A DNA stretch of 64,000 nt from Trichomonas vaginalis G3 (GCF_026262505.1 NC_067205.1:21733585-21797584), one strand, 5' to 3'. Counted from the stretch's first letter, positions 52,479 through 62,642 are shown. The notes: a model not told the origin generated them from the letters alone. Made by a program: numbers and translations.

Positions 52479-53158
52479 ATAGCCTTAACAAAGAATTTTT
52501 CTAGTGATATTTTATATTCATCAACTATTTTATTATAAATATCATTATATGTTAAATGAAGTTCAGTTGTTGTTCCGTTCTTTGTTATCTTAATTGTACT
52601 AATATCCTTTATCGGATTTATTTTTGCAACTGTTCCGCAGCATGAAACCTCATCATCTATGAAAAATTGAATCTTAACGTCTGAATCTTGAACGTCACAA
52701 AGAATGGCGATAATGTGAATTAATGATTCATAAGGCAAAATAATTAAACCAGATTGATCAATTAAATTTATTATTGAATCATAATTATCAGTTATTATAT
52801 TGCGATAAATTTTCATTAATTCTGAATTAATGTCTATTTTATATGGGTTCTCGATGTTTGATGAAAGAGGCGGGGGGTAAGTTGGATAAGTGGGAATTTC
52901 AACAGGTTCTTTACCAGGTTCAGATAAAATGATTGGGTCTTCATTCTCATGGTTTTCTTCATTCTCCTCATTCTTTGGTAAGTCACGAGATGAAATCTGA
53001 TTTAATAAATTCGGATTAGTTGCTGACCTTGTTAATTCAGGGCTAACATTAACTTTAACATTTTGAATAATTCGTGATTTATCATCATTTATGTTATAAC
53101 CCACCGTAATCTCTGCTTTTGCGTTAGTGTTCTTTTGACTAGTGAAACGTCTTCTCAT
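52475..53158 (-). CDS. CCG-motif Polinton protein, third family
   Basis: 227 residues: basic start (MRRRFTSQKNTNAKAEITVG), acidic and Pro-rich linker (PTYPTYPPPL), and the conserved domain from ENPYKIDINSELMKIYRNII to VSCCGTVAKI and ISLEKFFVKAI. Aligns with the C-terminal half of 41849-42463. Whole. Confidence 0.65.
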   Translation of the reverse strand: MRRRFTSQKNTNAKAEITVGYNINDDKSRIIQNVKVNVSPELTRSATNPNLLNQISSRDLPKNEENEENHENEDPIILSEPGKEPVEIPTYPTYPPPLSSNIENPYKIDINSELMKIYRNIITDNYDSIINLIDQSGLIILPYESLIHIIAILCDVQDSDVKIQFFIDDEVSCCGTVAKINPIKDISTIKITKNGTTTELHLTYNDIYNKIVDEYKISLEKFFVKAI

Positions 53159-53190
53159 TTATAATCGAATAAAAAAATATATTTAAACTT

Positions 53191-54090
53191 TTATTTTGCC
53201 GGAAGTTTTGAATCTATTATTCCCTGTATTTGTTCTTGAAGTTGATTTTTAGCTGGTTCATTGTAATTAATAGACCTAATATATTCATTAATTGCATTCT
53301 TATAATCATCTGATTTCTCAAATTTTCTTTTATCTGATTCCTTAACTAAATCATAAGTTAAACCTCGTTGCTGATATAATGGTTTCTTAATTAAATCTTT
53401 GAATGCTTGAGATAAAGCACCTGATGCAATTCTTGCTACTATAATTGGTTGGAATTGCTGTTTAAGTTCATCTTTAACATTTGCGAAAACTGGATCGAAT
53501 AAAGCAACTTTAAAGAATTTCTTAGCTGAAATTTCAGGTCTAATATTTGCATATTGACCATCAAACTTGTTAGAATATTGTGGTAATCCATCCGCTCCCT
53601 CTTCAATAGCATTTAATTCTTCATTGAAATAAGAATATGGATTATAACGGTATGAATTAATTGGACCATCTTCACCTTCTCCAATGTATTGTTTAACAGC
53701 TTTTCCATTTTCATCAAATTGCATAGGATAACGTTCATTATATGCTTTACGTTTAGGATAATCAGTTATAGTTAATTTATAACCATTTATGACTTTAATA
53801 TTACCTTGACCATCAGTAACGAAAACTTCATTTATACCATCAGGTTTTCCATTTGGACCCGTAATGTCTGCTTCGTGTGCTTCCCAATTTGGACCATGAC
53901 GTTTGGCATATGCTTGAGCTTCTGGTAATGTTAAAACGTTTCTCATTTGTTTAACATCTTTTTGAAGACCAGCAACAATATGAACTAATTCTTTCATTCC
54001 ATCAGGAACTTTCATAGTTCTATTATATGCACCCTTTTTGTTTGTTCCTTGTTTTAATGGAACCTGTAGAAGATTTGCTATTTCTGTCAT
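53191..54090 (-). CDS. 299-residue capsid-associated protein, third family
   Basis: Starts [20 protein letters not shown]. Helical N-terminus ([20 protein letters not shown]), then [20 protein letters not shown], a Tyr/Asn-rich middle ([18 protein letters not shown]), and a C-terminal helical domain ending in Lys/Ala. The DGQGN region resembles NDGSGG in the 133-residue proteins of the first family, which lie in the same place next to the ATPase. Whole. Function unknown. Confidence 0.55.
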   Translation of the reverse strand: MTEIANLLQVPLKQGTNKKGAYNRTMKVPDGMKELVHIVAGLQKDVKQMRNVLTLPEAQAYAKRHGPNWEAHEADITGPNGKPDGINEVFVTDGQGNIKVINGYKLTITDYPKRKAYNERYPMQFDENGKAVKQYIGEGEDGPINSYRYNPYSYFNEELNAIEEGADGLPQYSNKFDGQYANIRPEISAKKFFKVALFDPVFANVKDELKQQFQPIIVARIASGALSQAFKDLIKKPLYQQRGLTYDLVKESDKRKFEKSDDYKNAINEYIRSINYNEPAKNQLQEQIQGIIDSKLPAK

Positions 54091-54578
54091 GTTTAATTAT
54101 AAATAAAAAATAAAAATTAATTATAAAAAGTTAATCAAATTTAACACTTCCTTTATTTAAATCAACTATTATTTTTCCATGTTCACCCAATTGCTGATAT
54201 TGTGTGTAAAGTTCATTAATGGTCATTGGTAAATTCACTTGATAAAGCATAACGTTCAACTGTTGACGACTAAACCCACTGAAAATGAAAAGGGTTGATA
54301 GATTTGATTTAATGTTTGTGCTTAATGCTTTGAAATATTGAACAGCCATAAAGAATGAACACTGAATGTGTCGACATTGAGTTAATAACTGATTAAAATA
54401 TGATTTCTCCTTTGTTATTAGTTTTGATTTCACTGCATCATCTAGAAAAATGAGTGAATGCAAAAATTCTCTATCAAAATTTGAAATAGAAAGTGTTTCA
54501 AATAATTCATCCCGTTGTTTATCAATAATTTTATCCTCTAATCCTTGCTTCTTGATTGTATTATATAATTCTTTATAC

Positions 54579-54587
54579 ATTAAAAAG
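54579..54587. repeat. 9-bp target-site duplication, left
   Basis: ATTAAAAAG directly abuts the GGGG terminus of the inserted element and is repeated at 57329-57337. Confidence 0.85.
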
Positions 54588-54999
54588 GGGGTTGTGCCAT
54601 GTGAGGTGAAAATCACCATACACCGATTGGACCTTTTTAAAAAAAGATATGGTGAGTATTTGATTTGTTCCTTGGTATTTTGCACGCAGATAGACTATGG
54701 TAATGCCGATCATTTCGTGTAGGAATTACGTAAAAAAATTATGACCCAAGTTATTCACATTATAAAATTATATAAAGTGTGTCTAATTTCAATAATATTC
54801 ATATGACCTTATAGTATGGTACCTATATAATAATAATACATATAGTTTATAGTAATATCTCAGTTTTTCTAGTTTGATATCTTATTAATTATGATCAATA
54901 TGTGTGTATTAGTGTATATTTTATATGGCGCATATAGACTTGTGTTAGACACACACATTTATATATATTAAAATGAAAAATACGCAGATAATAAGGATC

Positions 55000-56090
55000 T
55001 CAAGATGTGATGCCGAGCATCTGCTACTTATTTGGGTGTAAGCAGCAGATGCTGGCATATATGTGTCATAGCAAGTGTACCTATGCTAATAGATTACACT
55101 TGCTATGACTTTCCCGGAATCTCAAGATGATTCCGGGAAAAACAGTAATAACCTCTCAAAATGTTCGTTTCAATATCATAAAGCTGAGAAATGGGCTTTG
55201 ACCTTGAGAAAAGGCCCATTTCCCAGCTTTATGATGAATTTTAGTTATCATTGCGAGTGTCTGCTGCAAATCTCGGTTGAAGCAGCAGGCACTCGCAACC
55301 GTATTCCACGGCAAGTGTATTTATGGTGTTGGAATGCACTTGCCGTGGCTTTTGTACAATCTCGTGATCTTACTGGAGTGAGCGGCAATGGAAGCCAAAA
55401 CCACTCCACTCAGTACCAGAAAGCTATGAAGGAAGTCCTAACCTAGAGAAAGGGCTTCCTTCATAGCTTTCTGGGTGACATGAGATTTGTAATTGTTGAA
55501 CATTGAGTATTTTGCAGGCTCTGGCCTTTGCTTGGGCCAGAGCTTCGTATTTGGATGTTCCCAGGGCCGGATTCCTCTCCTGCCGCCCTAGATCAGGACG
55601 GCATTTGAGAAAGCCGGCCCTGAGGACAGTAAGCGAAGCCCTGGCCTTTGCTAGGGCCAGAGCCTGTATTTGTATGTCTTTCAGGGCCGAGTTCTTGCGA
55701 GACCGTCGACATGATCGACGATCATCGCAAAACTCGGCCCTGAGGATTGTATTTGCAGGCTCTGGCCTTTGCTTGGGCCAGAGCTTCGTATGGGAACTCT
55801 CTCGGGCTGGTTTCCTCTCCGGCCGCCCCGAATCAGGGCGGTCTTTGAGGAAACCGGCCCCGAGGATGGTTTGCGAAGCTCTGGCCTTAGCAATGGCCAG
55901 AGCTTGTGATTTTAATGAAGAGCCAAGTTCCTCTCGGATCGGGCCTAATGAGGACGACCGTCGAGGAACTTGGCTCTGAGCTGATGAATTGTAAACTCTG
56001 GCCTCGATGAAGGCCAGAGTTTTTAAGGGAATGTTTTGATGGGATGAGCCTATGCTCAGTAAGCTCATCCCATCAAAACATTCGTTTAAA
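55000..56090. repeat. hairpin array, block 1 (about 18 hairpins)
   Basis: A run of different inverted repeats, each with stems of about 10-25 bp. Examples: GTCATAGCAAGTGTA...TACACTTGCTATGAC (55066-55110), TCCCGGAAT...ATTCCGGGA (55112-55139), CCACGGCAAGTG...CACTTGCCGTGG (55308-55351), and a compact GCTCTGGCC...GGCCAGAGC hairpin that recurs at about 55519, 55640, 55758 and 55877, alternating with larger two-level hairpins such as AGGGCCGG...CCGGCCCT. GC content at 55500-56000 is above 50%. Long reading frames here are by-products of the palindromes. Confidence 0.85.
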
Positions 56091-56374
56091 AATTGAATTA
56101 AAAATTATCGTATGCATTGAAAAATTAAAAAAATAAAAATGAACAATATTATTATATAATGAGAATAGAATAAATTATCATAAAATTGAATAAAATTATC
56201 CAAAAAAATTGAAAATTTTAAAAATTAAATAAAAAATAACAAATTTCATAAGAAAATTAAGGAATAGAGAAATATTAGATAGAAAGAGTATGTTTATTTA
56301 TGATTATAAGATTGAAATAATGAGATTTTGAGAGTTTTAAGAAGAATGTGATCTTTATATTTTTTTGGAGGAAG

Positions 56375-57020
56375 GTTTTACAAGAAAGGAGTTAACAAAT
56401 GCAGGGTATTGTCCTTTACCCTGCATTTGTAAACTCCTTTCTCGAATTGAAATTCGATGTTTAACATTCTTTGAAAAAAGTGCAAGCTATTCGAGAAAGG
56501 AGTTTACAAATGCAGGGTAAAGGAACAATACCCTGCATTTGTAAACTCCTTTCTCGAATTGAAATTCAATGAATCACATTCAAGTGAAAAAGTGCAAGCA
56601 ATTCCTGATTTGCACATATAGGTGCAGGGTCCTAGTGATAGACCCTGCAAATATATGAGCAAATCAGGAATTGTGTCCGACACATTCGCATCGAAAACAA
56701 AATGCAAGCTTTTCCCATTCTGCACATATAGGTGCAGGGTGCCAGTGATAGACCCTGCATATATATGTGCAGAATGGGAAAAGTGTTTGACACATTCGCA
56801 TCGAAAGGTAAAAGTGCAAGATTTTCCCATTCTGCACATATAGGTGCAGGGTGCCAGTGATAGACCCTGCACCTATGTGTACAGAATGGAAAAACTATCT
56901 ACTTTGAATATTCTGCATCGGAATCTCTTGGTCAATATACAATTAAATACAATGATCACATCGATATTTGGAGATACAAGATAAGTATCTCCAAATGCCG
57001 ATGTGATCATATATGATTGT
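56375..57020. repeat. hairpin array, block 2 (about 6 hairpins)
   Basis: Two near-copies of GAAAGGAGTTTACAAATGCAG...CTCCTTTC (56376-56442 and 56493-56556) are followed by three near-copies of a hairpin with inner stem GTGCAGGGT/ACCCTGCA (near 56600-56668, 56712-56781 and 56823-56895) and a long AT-rich one around GATCACATCG...CGATGTGATC (56955-57010). The three-copy set shows stems that differ yet stay paired. Confidence 0.8.
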
Positions 57021-57328
57021 CGATAAAAATTTGAAATCTCAAATAAGATGCAGATTAAAAAATGGATATGTGACCAAAATGAGTTTAAAAACACAATATA
57101 GAGTATATATATAGATACCTCATTGTATTCAAAATGAAATAAAACAAAATTTTTGAAATTCATATCTTATATAAAACACATTATTCCTCAATACTATATA
57201 AGTAAATATGGCTTGATTAGTATAGATATATGCACATATATTTGGCCCCCAATATAAATTCTATGTTTTCGGGAAAGCAAAAGGTCCAATCGGTGTATGA
57301 TAAATTTCACCTCACATGGCACCGCCCC

Positions 57329-57337
57329 ATTAAAAAG
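57329..57337. repeat. 9-bp target-site duplication, right
   Basis: ATTAAAAAG follows the CCCC terminus of the inserted element. It matches the left duplication exactly. Confidence 0.85.
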
Positions 57338-57732
57338 TTTTTTAAATAATCTTCTGCTTCTTCTTGTGATAAATAAATAATTGGAATTTTGATTAAATGC
57401 TTTAAAGATTCAAATGTATCATCTGAAGGTGAACCTGAACGGTTGATATAAATTAACACGTGTGAATAGGGTGAAGTGTTAGCAATAATGATAATTTGTT
57501 TTAATATCGTTAATGTTTTACCTTTATTTTGTTTACCAATTGCTGCAGTGATTGAATTTAAGTAACATTCAGAATATGGAATTTTCATTAATTTTTCCTT
57601 TGAGAGATTATTTCTATTTTCACTTAATGCTTCATTAATCATATCATCTACGTATGTATTATATACTCCCGCTAATTCTTCATAAGGAGTGGATGAATTT
57701 AAATCCATTTAATCAAAAATAAATTTATAATT

Positions 57733-59373
57733 TTAAACATTTCTATTCATCAATATTTCATCATATGAACTTCTATACTGTGGTGGTGTACCTGTTGGAT
57801 GATATTTCAAACCTTCTTCCGGTGTCCATGTCCAATATGTAGTCCTAGTAAACCAAACCTGAGGAGGATTTGTCACCTTTGAACAGTAAGTATCATTTTC
57901 ACCCTGAATGATTGGATAAGCTTTCACTTGTACTGTAACTTGTGAGTTGAAAGTTTCTAATCCATCAAAGAATATACCCGCTCCATCACGTTGAACTGGA
58001 ATAGTGCATAAGAATGAAGTTTGGTCTTTCCATGTTCTAGCTAATGGCGTGCCATCATCTGCATTCAATGGTCTAGTTAATGAGTCCTCATATTCTTCCG
58101 TGCATTCATTCACTCCATCTAAATCAGAAGCTTGAAGCATACGTGTAAAGAATATGTCACCCACTGTTGTCATCGCTTGATCGGGGAAGTTTCTGGAATC
58201 TATAGTGACCTGAAGACCTCGAAGCATTGGATTTTCTAAAACTGTTCTTTGCATTGCATTCTTCGGAAATGCTAACACAACATCTGTAACATTATGAAGA
58301 GCGTATGAGAAATCTGAGCTGATACCTTCAGGAGTGATGCAACCTCCATTTAGTGAACGAACGTCAATATGTTGAGCTGGAATCATGAATGGATCTTCCT
58401 TACTGAATAAACGTGGTATTGCTTTAACTTATTCTTCAATTAAACCGTATCCTGGTGTAATGCATTTATCCTCTAAAATTGCCATCTTTGTGCATGAAAT
58501 AATAACGTCATCAACTGTTGCGTCAGCAGTTGTAGCGGCTAAGCTTGTAATTAATTTGGCAGGAAGTCCAATTTGTTGGAATTTACGATCATATTTATAA
58601 ACATGATTCATAATCTTTTCATAATTTTCATCAGTTATCTTTTCATAAACGTAATTTTGTAAATCAGCAACTCTTAATGGGTCAACCTGACAAAATACTA
58701 GAGTATCCCTGAAAACATAATATTTAAGAATGATATCACCAAATGATTTAGGATAATCATCGAACGCCTGAAATGCTAACAAATCATTTACCGGAATAAT
58801 CATATCAAAAGTGACATCAACTTCTTCATTTGCTTTCTTGAAAACTTCTGAAGGGTCAATATATTTACCACATACTGAGTTATCATATTTTTGAACATTA
58901 TTATATAACGAATGAACAAACTTTTTAACTTTCCTTTCTGATTTCGGTTTATATGTTGCAAATGCGAAAGATTCACGGGCGCAATCCATCTGAAGATAAC
59001 CGGCATCACCTCTTTCAGTTTCTACTTCTAATTGCTTAAAGCTTTGATTTGATGATTTGTAACCAACGAATAAACGCATGCATTTAAAAGCGGCATCACA
59101 TGTGAAAGCTTTATTTGAAATTAACGTAGCTTTAACCTTGCGTTTAATATATGTGTCACCTAATTGATTCACATCATGAGCCGGATTTGTAATTCTTAAA
59201 TGAGTTTGTTTATCATCAAAATATGGAGCATCAGAGTCATAGCATGAACTTTCAAGTTCTCTATAATATCTTCTACCATCATTCTTTGCGAATATTTCAT
59301 TTATCTTTTCGAATGAATGAAATACATTTCCATTAATTGGTTTAGTGTTTGGCACCAAATAGTTAGTCGTCAT
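57733..59373 (-). pseudogene. major capsid protein (double jelly-roll type), third family
   Basis: Starts MTTNYLVPNTKPINGNVFHS at 59373. The first half has HDVNQLGDTYIKRKVKATLI and VDVTFDMIIPVNDLLAFQAF; the second half has QHIDVRSLNGGCITPEGIS, FPKNAMQRTVLENPMLRG and WTWTPEEGLKYHPTGTPPQ near its end. Size, two-part strand-rich build and position immediately upstream of the packaging ATPase fit the hexon-like capsid protein of Polintons. Few breaks. Confidence 0.65.
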
Positions 59374-59442
59374 TTATTAATAAATAAAAAATCAAAATTA
59401 AAAGATGAAAATGAATTTTTTAATTTTAATGAAATAATCAAC
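59362..59442. repeat. 81-bp direct repeat, left copy
   Basis: GTTAGTCGTCATTTATTAAT... is identical to 61224-61304. It covers the start codon of the capsid gene and its upstream region. The two copies enclose a 1.78-kb repeat block. Confidence 0.85.
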
Positions 59443-59740
59443 GAAAAAACCAGAATTTTCGAAAAAGTGACACCAACTATTAAAGTTATTTTATTACTAG
59501 ATTTATTTACAAATTATAAGATAATATCATTAACAAAATATATTTTTAATATAAATAAAAAACTTTTTTATACAAAAAATTACAATCAATCGATAAATAT
59601 TATAAAACATTTATTCCAAAAAGATTAAGTAATAGGTGGGATCCTGCATATAATATAATTTTATGTCATAAAGCTTACAAATTTTAGATGGACCACAGTG
59701 AGAATGTGAGTGGTTAATTTAAAGGTGGTCTGATAAAGAT
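59443..59740. other. AT-rich stretch, weak open frame
   Basis: A plus-strand frame of about 75 codons continues from the repeat to 59628 (IINEKTRIFEKVTPTIK). Composition is very AT-driven (Asn/Ile/Lys/Phe), so coding is doubtful. Nothing else is seen. Confidence 0.35.
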
Positions 59741-60703
59741 ATCGAAGCTTACTCAACACAGCATGAAGCAGTTTCTAATACACAATCTTACTAGTGGTGT
59801 TTCGGTCGCCAGCGCTCTCATAGGGGTGCTGATTTCAAAAACCACTACTTCAAATTATTCAACAATACTCAATGCAGCATGAAGCAGCTACTACTGCTGT
59901 ATCTTACTGGTAGCGTTTTGGTCGTTGGCTCTTGCACAGTCTCTCAGATTTTCAAAATTTTTTTTTCAACACTATCTTGTTTCGCTCTCAGAAAGCTATC
60001 CTACAAAGACATCGAAGCTTACTCAACACAGCATGAAGCAGTTTCTAATACACAATCTTACTAGTGGTGTTTCGGTCGCCAGCGCTCTCATAGGGGTGCT
60101 GATTTCAAAAACCACTACTTCAAATTATTCAACAATACTCAATGCAGCATGAAGCAGCTACTACTGCTGTATCTTACTGGTAGCGTTTTGGTCGTTGGCT
60201 CTTGCACAGTCTCTCAGATTTTCAAAATTTTTTTTTCAACACTATCTTGTTTCGCTCTCAGAAAGCTATCCTACAAAGACATCGAAGCTTACTCAACACA
60301 GCATGAAGCAGTTTCTAATACACAATCTTACTAGTGGTGTTTCGGTCGCCAGCGCTCTCATAGGGGTGCTGATTTCAAAAACCACTACTTCAAATTATTC
60401 AACAATACTCAATGCAGCATGAAGCAGCTACTACTGCTGTATCTTACTGGTAGCGTTTTGGTCGTTGGCTCTTGCACAGTCTCTCAGATTTTCAAAATTT
60501 TTTTTTCAACACTATCTTGTTTCGCTCTCAGAAAGCTATCCTACAAAGACATCGAAGCTTACTCAACACAGCATGAAGCAGTTTCTAATACACAATCTTA
60601 CTAGTGGTGTTTCGGTCGCCAGCGCTCTCATAGGGGTGCTGATTTCAAAAACCACTACTTCAAATTATTCAACAATACTCAATGCAGCATGAAGCAGCTA
60701 CTA
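59741..60703. repeat. 270-bp satellite, about 3.6 copies
   Basis: The period is exactly 270: ATCGAAGCTTACTCAACACA begins at 59741, 60011, 60281 and 60551. Full copies are identical by eye. Each copy itself holds a diverged inner repeat (GCATGAAGCAG...CTTACTRGTRGYGTTTYGGTC) at about half the unit, so the unit arose from a roughly 135-bp dimer. Open frames of 61 and 75 codons repeat in every copy but show no coding features. Confidence 0.9.
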
Positions 60704-61131
60704 ATAAATATATACATATATAAATATATACATATATAAATATATACATATATAAATATATACATATATAAATATATACATATATAAATATATACATATA
60801 TAAATATATACATATATAAATATATACATATATAAATATATACATATATAAATATATACATATATAAATATATACATATATAAATATATACATATATAAA
60901 TATATACATATATAAATATATACATATATAAATATATACATATATAAATATATACATATATAAATATATACATATATAAATATATACATATATAAATATA
61001 TACATATATAAATATATACATATATAAATATATACATATATAAATATATACATATATAAATATATACATATATAAATATATAAATATATAAATATATACA
61101 TATATAAATATATACATATATAAATATATAA
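60704..61131. repeat. AT microsatellite, 16-bp unit
   Basis: More than 25 near-perfect copies of ATAAATATATACATAT. It follows the satellite directly. The long Tyr/Ile-rich frames on the minus strand are artefacts. Confidence 0.95.
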
Positions 61132-61223
61132 ATAACAAAATATAATCAAAAAATAGTGTTTGGAAATTTAAGGTTAAGTGTCACTTTTTCTACTGTCACT
61201 TTTTCGTAAATTCTACCACACTC

Positions 61224-61304
61224 GTTAGTCGTCATTTATTAATAAATAAAAAATCAAAATTAAAAGATGAAAATGAATTTTTTAATTTTAATGAAATAAT
61301 CAAC
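61224..61304. repeat. 81-bp direct repeat, right copy
   Basis: Identical to 59362-59442. It ends two bases before the start of the amphipathic-protein gene at 61306, so it probably is the original divergent promoter region of capsid gene and amphipathic gene, duplicated when the block between was acquired. Confidence 0.85.
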
Positions 61305-61305
61305 T

Positions 61306-61521
61306 ATGGCTGCAGGTATATTTAAGAAACTGTGGGATAAAGTAAAAAGAGGAGCGAGTAAAGTTTGGGAAACATTGAAGAAGGGAGCAAATTGGATATT
61401 TAAGAATAAAGAAGCAATTAGTGACGTTGCTGAATCAATAACGCCAAAAGCTGCCCCAATAAGAGAAGTATTAAATAAAGGAGAAAAAGTTTATCAAAGA
61501 CTACAACCGATACTAAGATAA
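61306..61521 (+). CDS. 71-residue amphipathic protein (adenovirus pVI-like candidate)
   Basis: Starts MAAGIFKKLWDKVKRGASKV, then WETLKKGANWIF, a strongly amphipathic, Trp-containing helix, and ends VYQRLQPILR. Adenovirus protein VI has a comparable membrane-lytic helix. Closely related in its start to the protein at 61551-61788. Whole. The 81-bp repeat supplies its promoter region. Confidence 0.55.
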   Translation: MAAGIFKKLWDKVKRGASKVWETLKKGANWIFKNKEAISDVAESITPKAAPIREVLNKGEKVYQRLQPILR

Positions 61522-61550
61522 AAATAATTTTAAAATAATTTATTTTTCCA

Positions 61551-61788
61551 CTATCTACCTCCTATTTTATTAAGTATTCCTTCAGCAATTCCACCAACTG
61601 CGTTACCTGCTTGTGCTCCCATCGCTGGATTACCTGCTTTAGTACCTAATACTCCACCTATGATAGTTCCTGCCGTTTTCGCTACTGGTGCTAAAAAGTT
61701 TGCTACAGGTTTAATAATCTTTTTATGAACCCAACCCGCAGCTTTCTTAATTCCATCCCATAATTTTTTAAAGAATCCTGCCGCCATT
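61551..61788 (-). CDS. 79-residue amphipathic Gly/Ala-rich protein
   Basis: Start chosen at MAAGFFKKLWDGIKKAAGWV because it matches MAAGIFKKLW of the neighbouring gene; an upstream Met would add 12 residues of Ile/Lys-rich sequence. After the amphipathic helix comes a Gly/Ala-rich hydrophobic segment (AGTIIGGVLGTKAGNPAMGA) that could insert in membranes. Converges on 61306-61521. Probable membrane-active virion protein (inference). Confidence 0.55.
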
Positions 61789-61872
61789 TCTGATTTAATA
61801 TTAATTAAAAAAATATATTTCATCACTTATATTCTAATTTTTATTTAATGATAAATGAAACCAATTTTAAAA

Positions 61873-61874
<2 letters not shown>

Positions 61875-61912
<38 letters not shown>
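61875..61912. repeat. poly(A) tract at element junction
   Basis: About 38 A, broken only by chance if at all, directly before the terminal repeat of the next element. The matching terminal repeat at 27043 ends in ten T (the same strand sense), so the homopolymer belongs to the element tip and varies in length. Confidence 0.7.
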
Positions 61913-61915
<3 letters not shown>

Positions 61916-61968
61916 TAGTGGGGCTTCCAGGCACTTCGTGCCTTCTAGCCCTGAAGATGTTTAGTATA
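61913..61968. repeat. Polinton terminal repeat with nested hairpin
   Basis: GGTAGTGGGGCTTCCAGGCA...GATGTTTAGTATAA matches the reverse complement of 26989-27033. Contains GGCAC-TTC-GTGCC nested in GGGCT/AGCCC; a second small hairpin GGGCT-TCC-AGCCC follows at about 61988. Marks the element boundary. Confidence 0.65.
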
Positions 61969-62054
61969 AATGAAGTTTTTATTCGGAGGGCTTCCAGCCC
62001 TAAGAATTTTTCCCAAGACCCAAGAGGAGGACCGAACCCCAGCCGACCAGCCGT

Positions 62055-62640
62055 TGACTTTTTTGTCATGATTTCTTCGTAAATGTTTTGTCATGAATTT
62101 CATCGTAAATGTTTTGTCAAGACTTCATCGTAAATGTTTTGTCAAGACTTCTTCGTAAATGTTTTGTCAAGACTTCTTCGTAAAATCAGACAAAAATATA
62201 TTTTATGTTAGAATGTTAGATCTAACATGTTTTCTAACATGTTTTCTAACATCGTAGAAAACTCATGATTTCTTCGTAAATGTTTTGTCGAAACTTCTTC
62301 ATCGTATATGTTTTGTCAAGACTTCTTCGTAATGAGCGTAAAGGACCCAAAAATATAATTTAGGGTAGAAGGTTAGATCTAACATTCTAACATAAACATT
62401 ATTTTTTGGTGTAAATTTCATGATTTTCAAGAGTTTTCTACGATGTTAGAAAACATGTTAGAAAACATGTTAGATCTAACATTCTAACATAAAATATATT
62501 TTTGGTGTAAATTTCATGAAAATTCAAGAGGGTAGAAAACTCATGATTTCTTCGTAAATGTTTTGTCGAAACTTCTTCATCGTAAATGTTTTGTCACTTT
62601 TCTGTCACTTTTCAGGAAAAAAACATTTTTATATATATAT
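62055..62640. repeat. iteron array and 25-bp tandem repeats before the methyltransferase
   Basis: Tandem GTCAAGACTTCTTCGTAAAT units (62065-62185) are followed by modules with the core ATGTTAGATCTAACAT (62214-62229 and near 62460) and CTAACATGTTTTCTAACAT repeats, then a TTTTTATATATATATAA box ending two bases before the ATG at 62643. Likely promoter and control region. Confidence 0.65.
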
Positions 62641-62642
62641 AA

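Larger units (their letters stand above)
54588..57328. mobile_element. non-autonomous Mutator-type element made of a hairpin array
   Basis: Bounded by 9-bp direct repeats ATTAAAAAG (54579-54587 and 57329-57337), the length typical of Mutator-like elements. Terminal inverted repeats begin GGGGTTGTGCCATGTGAGGTG on the left and GGGGCGGTGCCATGTGAGGTG on the right (reverse complement) and extend about 45 bases to AGGTCCAATCGGTG. No transposase is encoded. The interior is two blocks of consecutive hairpins (55000-56090 and 56375-57020) in otherwise AT-rich DNA. Confidence 0.85.
54131..57708 (-). pseudogene. A32/FtsK-like packaging ATPase, third family, interrupted by a Mutator-type element
   Basis: The N-terminal part (57338-57708) starts MDLNSSTPYEELAGVYNTYV and has Walker A IGKQNKGKT. 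The C-terminal part (54131-54578) has the Walker B stretch HSLIFLDDAV and the SGFSRQQLNVMLYQVNLPMT lobe. Between them lies the 2741-bp element 54588-57328, with 9-bp target duplications on each side. Apart from this insertion both parts are open, so the insertion is young relative to decay. Confidence 0.8.
51648..61870. mobile_element. Polinton/Maverick fragment, third family
   Basis: Fossil fragment with capsid, packaging ATPase and associated genes, more diverged from the other two families. It starts abruptly against copy 2 and ends in a poly(A) tract before the next element. No integrase, polymerase or terminal repeats were found. Interrupted by a Mutator-type element (54588-57328) and by a repeat block (about 59443-61223). 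Apart from these insertions it has few breaks and several genes look whole. Confidence 0.75.

Noticed and set aside
55424-56068. A 214-codon minus-strand frame and a 158-codon plus-strand frame
   Set aside because: Both follow from GC-rich palindromes, which lack stops on either strand; the encoded Ala/Arg/Ser-rich text mirrors the hairpin stems.
55000-56090. CRISPR-like array
   Set aside because: There is no constant direct repeat with variable spacers; each unit is its own palindrome, the organism is eukaryotic and no cas gene is nearby.
59879-60692. Repeated 61- and 75-codon frames, each seen three times
   Set aside because: They come from the 270-bp satellite units; identical copies and no coding features beyond that.
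60669-61149. Long minus-strand reading frames of 122-156 codons rich in Tyr and Ile
   Set aside because: They are translations of the 16-bp AT microsatellite and repeat in several frames.
61306-61788. Toxin-antitoxin or antimicrobial peptide pair
   Set aside because: The amphipathic helices fit virion proteins better, and the setting is a Polinton structural region; no antitoxin-like partner.
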